Below, in pieces: positions 9,306 to 17,327 of a DNA stretch of 64,000 nucleotides (the stretch's first letter is position 1; every line of letters starts with the position of its first letter). The position numbers were made by a program, and so were the translations under genes. The stretch is from an uncultured Flavobacteriales bacterium (lineage in GTDB: Bacteria; Bacteroidota; Bacteroidia; Flavobacteriales; BACL11), in assembly GCA_913063045.1 (NCBI GenBank), contig CAJXYM010000006.1:1-64000 (forward strand), written 5' to 3'. The notes under the pieces are model-generated. The model did not search any database. It had not been told where the DNA came from and saw only the letters and a list, made by a program, of their open reading frames with translations.

Positions 9306-10837
9306 TATGCTGTTTTTTTAATTGTTATAGGATTATCAGCTGACCAATAATCCACTTTAAAAGATGGTTCAAGACCTATTGCTATTATCATTTCTTCCCG
9401 CATTACTTGCTCTACATAATCCTCATTACCTAATGTAGTAGCAACAGAATCGTGAATAGTAGTAATAAATAAGTTGGGTCTTTCAATAGAAATACGCTTT
9501 GCCACTCTATTCAAAATAATAGTACTTTCAATAATTTGTAGGGTAATAGGAAGGACTGTGCTATCATTACGCTTAATATGAAAGAGTATATCATAAACAG
9601 ATGGGAATAATTCCTTAAATATTCTTTTAGGTTTAGCGTCAGCTTGTCCTAAGAACCTGTTATCAGTAAACAACACTTGAAATACTGCTGCCTTAACACC
9701 CCTACCATCAATATCAGCTATACCCTGTTGTTCTAACTGCATTTCTTTTGATAGAAACTTGTACAAATCCCCACTCTGGCAAAGGTCAATATACCTTTGA
9801 ATATCAACAGGAACAGCTATACTTACAGGTGGAATACCTGTTTTTGTAAACATAATATAAGAAGTATAGCTAAAGGGATTACAAGACATTGTTATAATAT
9901 CACTGAAAACACTGGGTAATATGTCTGAATTATTAAGAATATTAGGTTTTAAACCTTTTTTTAGAATTTTCTCCTCCATTTCTGCAGTTGCTGTGGCGTC
10001 AGTATTCCAAAACACTGGACTTAACAGTGTAGTACTAAGCATTGGCTGTGAATTTGCAAAATCAACTGATACTATTGGCTGACCATTATAAGTAACATAA
10101 TTCCTAAGCTCACTTTTAATATTAGTAAGGTTAGTATGCACCCTATATGCAGTTGAATCTTGTGTAAAACCAAAATCTTTGTTATCAATCCTATCTATAT
10201 TATCTAAACCAACAGTCAACCTAACTGTAGGATTTGCAGGTTTTTTTAATGATTTACTTTTATAAGTGGCACTAGCTACCTTTAACTCATATTTAGCTAA
10301 CTTACTAGAGTATTCTAATTTATCTTGCTTATACATACTCCAAGCACATTCAGAAGCCCCCTCTACATCAATTTCTAAGCCATCTAAATATTTATATAAG
10401 AAGCCATACTTTTTTTCAGTAGCATAAGATGAATTAGATTTTTTAGAAAGCTTCCTTACTAAAGAACCCTTACAAATGGTTACTTTCTTAGGAGTAGCAT
10501 CCGCATAACTATCTGTAAAACTAAACCCCTTACATTTTTTACCATTGATATATTGATTATCTGTTTTGAAAACATCAGCTTTAACCAACCAATCAACAGT
10601 TGCCTTATAATCATTACCAAATAAGTGTTTCAATTTAGTAGCACTTATATAGGTATAATCCCCATACAAAAGCCTTTGGTTCTCCTGCATTGGGTATAGC
10701 TCGTTAATCATTGCTAAGAGCTGATAAACCTTATATTCTTTAGGTTTATAATCCTCCTTATTAGGAGAATGAATTTTCAGTAAAATACTGTGGTTATAGT
10801 TTTTGGGTATGTATTTGTTCTTAACTTCTTTACTCAT
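9305..10837 (-). CDS. Putative replication protein with family-A polymerase-like palm motifs
   Basis: GQPIVSVDFANSQPMLST (motif A-like), RGVKAAVFQVLFTDNRFLG (motif B/O-helix-like), PNLFITTIHDSVATTLG (motif C-like HD). Located between HTH gene and element end. Confidence 0.5.
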   Translation of the reverse strand: MSKEVKNKYIPKNYNHSILLKIHSPNKEDYKPKEYKVYQLLAMINELYPMQENQRLLYGDYTYISATKLKHLFGNDYKATVDWLVKADVFKTDNQYINGKKCKGFSFTDSYADATPKKVTICKGSLVRKLSKKSNSSYATEKKYGFLYKYLDGLEIDVEGASECAWSMYKQDKLEYSSKLAKYELKVASATYKSKSLKKPANPTVRLTVGLDNIDRIDNKDFGFTQDSTAYRVHTNLTNIKSELRNYVTYNGQPIVSVDFANSQPMLSTTLLSPVFWNTDATATAEMEEKILKKGLKPNILNNSDILPSVFSDIITMSCNPFSYTSYIMFTKTGIPPVSIAVPVDIQRYIDLCQSGDLYKFLSKEMQLEQQGIADIDGRGVKAAVFQVLFTDNRFLGQADAKPKRIFKELFPSVYDILFHIKRNDSTVLPITLQIIESTIILNRVAKRISIERPNLFITTIHDSVATTLGNEDYVEQVMREEMIIAIGLEPSFKVDYWSADNPITIKKTA

Positions 10838-11145
10838 TAGGCAGCTCTCTTATTATCGTTAAGCACTTTAAGTATTGCTTTACGCTCATAATAAAGAGTG
10901 CCCCCTATCCTAGTGTAAGGGATTTTTCCATTGATTCTATGATTCTGTAGTGTACCTGTGGAAAGGGTTAGCATCTTCATTACCTCTGCTGACCTTAGCC
11001 ACTCCTTTTGAGTAGTTGTTTTTTCTGTTATTAGTGCTATTTCACTAATAATTTCTTCTTTCATTTTTTGAAGGTCTTGTACTGTAACTAAGTTGTTTTT
11101 ATCCATATTTAATATGTATTGATTTGTATTAATATCATATAACAA
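10837..11145 (-). CDS. Helix-turn-helix DNA-binding protein (excisionase/MerR-type HTH)
   Basis: EWLRSAEVMKMLTLSTGTLQNHRINGKIPYTRIGGTLYYERKAILKVL, typical of Bacteroidota HTH proteins on integrative elements. Confidence 0.85.
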   Translation of the reverse strand: MLYDINTNQYILNMDKNNLVTVQDLQKMKEEIISEIALITEKTTTQKEWLRSAEVMKMLTLSTGTLQNHRINGKIPYTRIGGTLYYERKAILKVLNDNKRAA

Positions 11146-11275
11146 ATTTTAATTGAATAATTAGTCAAAATTAAGTATTATCTCTAATTTGCTTTTCAAC
11201 ATAATGTGAGTAACTAACCATTATGAGGGTCTATTTATACACCATGGTTTGTCGTATATAGGATTAAATATTTTT

Positions 11276-12505
11276 TTATGAGGCTTTCTGTGTTCCTTTT
11301 AAATTTATATTCATCAGTTTCTTCATGTCATCAGCTATTTTACTGTCAATTATCTTGGCATAAATCTGTGTGGTTTTTAAATCTTTATGCCCTAGAATTT
11401 TTGCAACAGTTTCAATAGGAACTCCTTTAGTGAGTGCATAAGTTGCAAAAGTATGTCTTGCAGTATGCATAGTTAGATTTTTGGTTATCCCACACAAATC
11501 AGCTATTTCTTTTAGATAGGCGTTCATATTTTGGTTTGAAAGGACTGGCAGAACACTGCCTTTATTAACTGCTAAGGGGTGGCCTTTGTATTTGTTAATT
11601 ATTTTAAGAGCTTGTGGTATCAAAGGAATGTGAGATGCTGTATTTGTTTTTTGCCTTCTGATATGTATCCACAGGTTGCCATCAATACCTGTATGTAAAT
11701 TATCAGGATTAAGTTTTTCTACATCAACAAATGCTAAGCCAGTAAGACAACAGAAAGCAAATATATCTCTGACTAGCTCCAAACGTTTTATTGTAAATTC
11801 TTTGCTAAGTAAAATCTGAATCTCATTTTCTGTTAAGAACTCTTTTACTACCTCTTTGTTTTTCATCTTAAACTTACGGAATGGGTTTTTATCTATCCAT
11901 TCATTGTCTAGAGCAATATTAATCATCTTTATTAAGTGTGATAGGTATTTATTGGTTGTGTTTCTGCTGATGTTTTTTACACTTAAAAGATAATGCTCAA
12001 AATCTGTGATGAAACCGAAAATTACTTCACCTAAATGTATATCATCTGCTTTATAGTTAAACTTAATAAACTCCTTTAAATGTTTGTAGGAAAGCTCATA
12101 TTTACCAACAGTAGCAATTGCATAACCTTTGCCTATGAGCTGATTGATTTTTTTGTTATGGTTCTCAAAAACCCCAAGAAGTGTTTTTTTATCAGGATTA
12201 ATGTCTAATACAGCATTTTTAAGAGTCCCTGCTGTAATTGATTTATTCTTTTGCATTAACTCTTGTTGATTTTCATAAACCTTAGCTTGTATAGTGTCTA
12301 GGTATTTGTTCAGTGATTTTGTTTGTTCGTTAGAGCCTTTTGCTCTGCCCTTAGTATTGTTCCATTTGTTAGGGTCAATTGTTCTTTTGGCAGAAAATTC
12401 AGCTCTTTTTCCATTGATAGTTATGCGTACATAGATTGGTACAGTACCATTTGATTTTGTTTTACTTGTTCTGATGTAGAAAAGTAGTGAGAAAGTATTT
12501 GTCAT
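11276..12505 (-). CDS. Tyrosine recombinase/integrase, Bacteroidota type
   Basis: N-terminal arm-binding-like domain FSLLFYIRTSKTKSNGTVPIYVRITINGKRAEFSAKRTIDPNKWN; catalytic block HTARHTFATYALTKGVPIETVAKILGHKDLKTTQIYAKI. Confidence 0.96.
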   Translation of the reverse strand: MTNTFSLLFYIRTSKTKSNGTVPIYVRITINGKRAEFSAKRTIDPNKWNNTKGRAKGSNEQTKSLNKYLDTIQAKVYENQQELMQKNKSITAGTLKNAVLDINPDKKTLLGVFENHNKKINQLIGKGYAIATVGKYELSYKHLKEFIKFNYKADDIHLGEVIFGFITDFEHYLLSVKNISRNTTNKYLSHLIKMINIALDNEWIDKNPFRKFKMKNKEVVKEFLTENEIQILLSKEFTIKRLELVRDIFAFCCLTGLAFVDVEKLNPDNLHTGIDGNLWIHIRRQKTNTASHIPLIPQALKIINKYKGHPLAVNKGSVLPVLSNQNMNAYLKEIADLCGITKNLTMHTARHTFATYALTKGVPIETVAKILGHKDLKTTQIYAKIIDSKIADDMKKLMNINLKGTQKAS

Positions 12506-12642
12506 TTTAAAGTATTTTAGACTCCTATTTATTGCTTACAATATACATAATTTTAAGTTAATATGCAACAGAATAAACTATATAATTCACATATTATCAA
12601 CACTTTACACTCTTTCTGGTGTCCCATTTCAAAACTTAAAAA

Positions 12643-12664
12643 AGGACACCTAATAGGACACCTT
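12643..12664 (+). repeat. Arm-type repeat pair, right end of element
   Basis: aggacacctaataggacacctt identical to 5822-5843. Confidence 0.8.
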
Positions 12665-12705
12665 TAATATGGGATTTAATAGTGTTATTTGGTGATGTTG
12701 GAAAA

Positions 12706-12737
12706 CAAAAAACCCCATAAACACTTAGTTTACAGGG
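12706..12737 (-). terminator. Intrinsic terminator supplied by the element, directly downstream of tRNA-Val
   Basis: - strand CCCTGTAAAC-TAAGT-GTTTATGGGG-TTTTTTG; 10-bp stem including two G-T wobbles, then a T tract. Confidence 0.75.
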
Positions 12738-12775
12738 TTGTTGCTAAAATTTGGATTCTTTTGGTAGAATATCTG

Positions 12776-12850
12776 TGGGCAATGAGGGACTCGAACCCCC
12801 GACTTCCTCCTTGTAAGGGAGGCACTCTGAACCAACTGAGTTAATCGCCC
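12776..12850 (-). tRNA. tRNA-Val (anticodon TAC)
   Basis: GGGCGATTAACTCAGTTGGTTCAGAGTGCCTCCCTTACAAGGAGGAAGTCGGGGGTTCGAGTCCCTCATTGCCCA folds as a cloverleaf with anticodon loop CTTACAA. Confidence 0.95.
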
Positions 12851-12906
12851 TGAATTGTTTGCAAATATATATGAATTCTTTAATAATTAGGTTTTTTATG
12901 CAATTA

Positions 12907-14112
12907 TTATAATACTTCTGCTACTATAAAAGTACTTCCTCCAATGAAAATTAAATCATCCTTACTAGCATTTTCTTTTGCATTAATATAAGCCTGATTA
13001 ACTGAGCTAAATTCATCACCATAGAGATTAAATTCTTCAGCTCTTTGCTTAAGGATGTTAGTTTGAAGTGCACGGTCTATTTTTGCTGCACAAAAATAAT
13101 ATTTTGCTTTTTTGGGAAGTAATTTGAATACGTTTGTTAAAACTTTGTCATTTACACTACCAAAAATAAAATGCAACTTATTAAATTTTGTTTTTTCAAT
13201 TTGACGTAAAATATTTTTAATTCCATCTTCATTATGACCGACATCACAAATGGTTAGAGGATTCTCTGATAGTTTTTGCCATCTTCCTTCTAATCCTGTG
13301 TTTTTTAAAATATTATTTATTCCCTTATTAATCTGTTCATTGCTTATATTCCAATTTAATACTTCAATAGCTTTAATCGCTGTGCCAATATTCTCGTTTT
13401 GATAATCACCTTTCACATCAGTTGTAATATTTTTAGGATTATCATTATAATATAATTTAGCATTTTTTTCTTTTGCAATACTCTTGAAAATTTCCTTTGT
13501 TTTATCCTGTTTTTTTCCAATAATTATTGGAGTATTTTTTTTGATAATTCCTGCTTTTTCAAATGCAATTTTTTCAATGGTATTACCTAATAAGTTTGTA
13601 TGATCTAATCCAATATTCGTTATTATTGAAAGTTCAGGATTAATAATATTAGTGCTATCTAGTCTTCCGCCTAAACCAGTTTCAATAATTGCTATGTCTA
13701 CTTTTGATTCTGTAAAATAATTAAATGCCATTGCAACAGTAAATTCGAAAAATGACATATTTATTTTTTCAAATTCTAATTGATTTTCTTTTATAAAATT
13801 TATGATATATTTCTTATCTATTGTCTTGCCATTAATTTTAATTCTTTCTCTAAAATCTTTTAAATGAGGAGATGTATAAAGTCCAGTTTTATAGCCTGCT
13901 TCTTGAAGTATTGATGCTAGCATATGAGCAGTAGAGCCTTTGCCATTTGTGCCTGCAATATGAATAGTTTTTATTTTTTTTTGAGGATTATTAAGAATTT
14001 TACATGCTTTTATTATGTTCCCAATATCTTTTTTGTATGCTGCAATGCCACTTCTTTGATACATAGGTAGTCTTTGAAAGAGATACTCTACACTTCTCTT
14101 ATAATCCATCAA
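12907..14112 (-). CDS. folC: Bifunctional folylpolyglutamate synthase/dihydrofolate synthase
   Basis: IHIAGTNGKGSTAHMLASILQEAGYKTGLYTSPHL...ETGLGGRLDSTN. Confidence 0.95.
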   Translation of the reverse strand: MMDYKRSVEYLFQRLPMYQRSGIAAYKKDIGNIIKACKILNNPQKKIKTIHIAGTNGKGSTAHMLASILQEAGYKTGLYTSPHLKDFRERIKINGKTIDKKYIINFIKENQLEFEKINMSFFEFTVAMAFNYFTESKVDIAIIETGLGGRLDSTNIINPELSIITNIGLDHTNLLGNTIEKIAFEKAGIIKKNTPIIIGKKQDKTKEIFKSIAKEKNAKLYYNDNPKNITTDVKGDYQNENIGTAIKAIEVLNWNISNEQINKGINNILKNTGLEGRWQKLSENPLTICDVGHNEDGIKNILRQIEKTKFNKLHFIFGSVNDKVLTNVFKLLPKKAKYYFCAAKIDRALQTNILKQRAEEFNLYGDEFSSVNQAYINAKENASKDDLIFIGGSTFIVAEVL

Positions 14113-14897
14113 TTTAATTGGAAATTATAGATGATTTTTCCTTGTTGTCTGCTAGGAGCAGATTCTTTTGCAGTAAATTTAGTTTTTAGAGCTGCTTCTT
14201 TTGCTCTTTTTAATAATTGAGGATCTAATGTTGTTGATCCCTTAACTCCAGAAACAGCACTTATAACATTACCTAATTGGTCAACTGTAATTTCTACTAC
14301 TACCTTCCCTTGAGTTTGAATTTTATATATTGGTTTTGCTTTAAAAGAAACATTCCTTCCCGATAGCTGGTAGGCTAAACCATCAATACCTATTCCTCCT
14401 CCTTCATATTCGGTTGAGTTTTGATTTCCTTCTACTGAACCCTGGTTTCCTTTATATTCTTTATTACCATCTGAATCCTCTGGGCTTGTTTTTTTACCGG
14501 TGTAAAGTGCTTTTTTATTTACTATTGGTTCTGCTTTCTCGATAACTATTTCTTCTTGTTTTTCTTCTGGTTCTTTTTGGGTCTCCTTCTTTGTCTCTTT
14601 TGGAGCTTCTATTATTTCTGTTTTAACAAGATCTTGCGTAATAACTTCTTGTTCAATTTCAGCGACTTCTTTTATTATCTCCTCAATTTTAGGGTCAGAT
14701 TCAACGGCATTATCTTCTGGTTGAACGTCTTGATTCCCTTCATCAGTAAATCCAAAATTAATAGTAATTCCCTCTTCAGGTGGTGGAGGGATTCGATATG
14801 TTAGCCCCATAAAAATAAAACAAATAGCTAACAGAGAATGGAAAATTATTGTTCCTGCTATTCCTTTTATTTTATTGTTCTTTTCAGAAGAACTCAT
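14109..14897 (-). CDS. TonB-like energy transducer
   Basis: N-terminal TM, Glu/Pro-rich linker, C-terminal GKVVVEITVDQLGNVISA; next to exbD/exbB. Confidence 0.85.
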   Translation of the reverse strand: MSSSEKNNKIKGIAGTIIFHSLLAICFIFMGLTYRIPPPPEEGITINFGFTDEGNQDVQPEDNAVESDPKIEEIIKEVAEIEQEVITQDLVKTEIIEAPKETKKETQKEPEEKQEEIVIEKAEPIVNKKALYTGKKTSPEDSDGNKEYKGNQGSVEGNQNSTEYEGGGIGIDGLAYQLSGRNVSFKAKPIYKIQTQGKVVVEITVDQLGNVISAVSGVKGSTTLDPQLLKRAKEAALKTKFTAKESAPSRQQGKIIYNFQLN

Positions 14898-14898
14898 T

Positions 14899-15291
14899 TT
14901 AATTAGGTTTTGTAGCTAGTACTATTTTGTATTTATTTCTGTAAGCAATATCCATTACTTTTACTACATGCTCGATTGCAACAGTTTTATCGGCATGTAA
15001 AATAATAGCAGGCTCTATTTCTGCGCCAATTAATTTTCTTAATTCATTTTCTAGATTTGATTCTAAAACAATATCTTCATTTATATAGAAATCAATTTCT
15101 TTATTAATTGATATGGAAATGGTTTGTTTCTCTAAAGTTTTAGATTTACTATTTGGAAGAAGTAATTTAAGAGCATTAGGACTAACCAGGGTAGAGGTTA
15201 GCATGAAAAATATAAGCAATAAGAAAACAATATCTGTCATTGAAGACATATTAAAGTTTGGACTAACTTTATTTCTGCTTTTTAATGCCAT
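14899..15291 (-). CDS. exbD: ExbD/TolR family biopolymer transport protein
   Basis: NMSSMTDIVFLLLIFFMLTSTLV. Confidence 0.93.
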   Translation of the reverse strand: MALKSRNKVSPNFNMSSMTDIVFLLLIFFMLTSTLVSPNALKLLLPNSKSKTLEKQTISISINKEIDFYINEDIVLESNLENELRKLIGAEIEPAIILHADKTVAIEHVVKVMDIAYRNKYKIVLATKPN

Positions 15292-15989
15292 TATTCATTA
15301 AGGTGTAAAACATCTAAAAACTCCGTTGTTCTTGCTTCTAAAAGAAAGATCACTTTATCTACTTTAGTTACTAGATAATTGTAAGCAATATAAGCTATGA
15401 TCCCAACTACTAAACCACCAACAGTTGTTACCATGGCGGTATATATTCCTTTTGATAACATTTCAACATCAATATTACCTCCTGCACTAGCCATTTCATG
15501 AAAAGCTACAATCATTCCAATAACAGTACCAAGAAAACCAATCATTGGTGCAGCACCAGCAATAGTAGCTAGATTTGCTAAATTATTTTCCATTTTATAT
15601 ACTTCAAGTTTTCCTTGGTTTTCGATTGCCGCAGAGATATCTGTCATTGGTTTATCAATTCTATCAATACCTTTCTCAATCATTCTAGAAACAGCATTAT
15701 CTGTATTTTGACATAATGTTTTAGCTGCTTGCATATCTTTTTGCTCAACAAAGTTTTTTATGCTTTTAAGAAAACTTTCATCCTCTTCACTTGCTTTGTT
15801 TATAGTAGAATATCTTTCAAAAAGAATATAAATTGCATAAATGGATAATAACCCCAGTGCACTCATGATAATATTCCCCCCTAAACCTCCAGAACTAATT
15901 AGCTCTACAACAGAAAGTGTTTTTTCTTCAACTATAATATTTGTTAGCGAATCTCCAGTAATTGGTATTTGAATTAAAAGTATCTTCAT
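15291..15989 (-). CDS. exbB: MotA/TolQ/ExbB proton channel family protein
   Basis: APMIGFLGTVIGMIVAFHEMA...GIYTAMVTTVGGLVVGIIAYIAYN. Confidence 0.95.
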   Translation of the reverse strand: MKILLIQIPITGDSLTNIIVEEKTLSVVELISSGGLGGNIIMSALGLLSIYAIYILFERYSTINKASEEDESFLKSIKNFVEQKDMQAAKTLCQNTDNAVSRMIEKGIDRIDKPMTDISAAIENQGKLEVYKMENNLANLATIAGAAPMIGFLGTVIGMIVAFHEMASAGGNIDVEMLSKGIYTAMVTTVGGLVVGIIAYIAYNYLVTKVDKVIFLLEARTTEFLDVLHLNE

Positions 15990-16024
15990 TATTTAAGTTT
16001 TTAATAGAACGTTTAATTTGAAAA

Positions 16025-17314
16025 TTATTGTAATAAAATATAAGTTACTGCTCCTGCAGCATATCCAATTAGAGCTAAAAAAGATATGTTTTTAACATAC
16101 CAGATAAAGTCAATTTTTAAAATACCCATTACAGCTACTCCAGCTGCAGATCCAATTATTAATACCGATCCTCCTGTTCCAGCACAATATGCAAGGAATT
16201 CCCAGAATTTACCATCTACAGCAAAGTTTCCTGTTTCTGTTACTTCATACATCCCCATCGCTCCTGCTACTAATGGGACATTATCTACTATTGAAGAAAG
16301 TAGTCCAATTATAATGTTTATCAAGTAAATATCTCCATTAAAAGAGTTGTCAAGAAAAGTAGCAACTATACCTAAGTGCCCAGCACTTTGAAGACTTGCT
16401 ACTGCTAATAGTATTCCTAAGAAAAAGAAAATTGTTGGAACATCTATTTTTTTTAGCACACCTATAACGGATAATTGTGATTTTTGTTCATGGTTTTTAC
16501 TCCTATGAATAATTTCTGTAACTAACCACAAAACTCCTAAAGAAAGTAGCATCCCTACATATGGAGGAAGATGTGTGATGGTTTTAAATATTGGAACAAA
16601 TAGCAAGCCAATAACGCCTAAAGTAAAAATCAAATTTCTTTCAAATGAAGTTGTCGGATTTAATTCATGTTCTGCATTTTGAGTTTTTACTGGTCTCGTA
16701 ATACTTCCCTTCATTCTAAAAGATAAGTATATCAGTGGAACTAATGCACATACAACGCTAGGTAAGAAGATTGATGTTATAATATTTGCTGCTGTTACCT
16801 GGCCTCCAATCCATAGCATTATTGTTGTTATATCACCAATTGGTGACCATGCTCCACCTGCATTTGCTGAAAGTATAACCATTCCAGCAAACATCCATAA
16901 ATCTTCTTTGTCTTTAATAAGTTTAGTTAACAAGGCAGACATAACTATTGCTGTTGTTAAATTATCTAGAGCTGCAGAGAAGAAAAATGTAATTACGCAT
17001 AAAATCCACATTAACTTTACTTTATTACTGGTTGTAATTTTATTTGTAATAATTGAAAATCCCTCATGAGCATCAATCAGTTCAACTATAGTCATTGCTC
17101 CAAGTAGAAAGAATAATATCTCAGCAATATCTACAATATGATGCTGTATTTCATGAGTTAAATCGTGCTGATTAACTCCAGAAAAAGCAAATAGTGCCCA
17201 GCCAAGTCCACCAATGAGTAGTGCAGATGCAGCCTTGTCAATTTTAATAGAGTGTTCTAAGGCAATTGCTGCATATCCAATAACAAAGACAACAATCATT
17301 AATGTGAAAATCAT
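16025..17314 (-). CDS. nhaD: Sodium:proton antiporter NhaD
   Basis: ALDNLTTAIVMSALLTKL, NAGGAWSPIGDITTIMLWIGGQ, SSIVDNVPLVAGAMGMY. Confidence 0.93.
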   Translation of the reverse strand: MIFTLMIVVFVIGYAAIALEHSIKIDKAASALLIGGLGWALFAFSGVNQHDLTHEIQHHIVDIAEILFFLLGAMTIVELIDAHEGFSIITNKITTSNKVKLMWILCVITFFFSAALDNLTTAIVMSALLTKLIKDKEDLWMFAGMVILSANAGGAWSPIGDITTIMLWIGGQVTAANIITSIFLPSVVCALVPLIYLSFRMKGSITRPVKTQNAEHELNPTTSFERNLIFTLGVIGLLFVPIFKTITHLPPYVGMLLSLGVLWLVTEIIHRSKNHEQKSQLSVIGVLKKIDVPTIFFFLGILLAVASLQSAGHLGIVATFLDNSFNGDIYLINIIIGLLSSIVDNVPLVAGAMGMYEVTETGNFAVDGKFWEFLAYCAGTGGSVLIIGSAAGVAVMGILKIDFIWYVKNISFLALIGYAAGAVTYILLQ

Positions 17315-17327
17315 AGTTTTTTAAATT

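Larger units (their letters stand above)
5751..12776. mobile_element. Integrative element (~7.0 kb) inserted in the tRNA-Val(UAC) gene
   Basis: Bounded by a 17-bp direct repeat of the tRNA 3' end; tyrosine integrase adjacent to the intact tRNA; repeated arm-type sequences inside both ends; HTH and replication-like genes. Confidence 0.9.

Noticed and set aside
14556-14804. 82-aa + strand ORF
   Set aside because: Antisense to the TonB-like Glu/Pro-rich region; Phe/Trp-rich translation is an artefact of the Glu/Lys codons opposite.
16086-16328. 80-aa + strand ORF
   Set aside because: Antisense to the nhaD C-terminal region.
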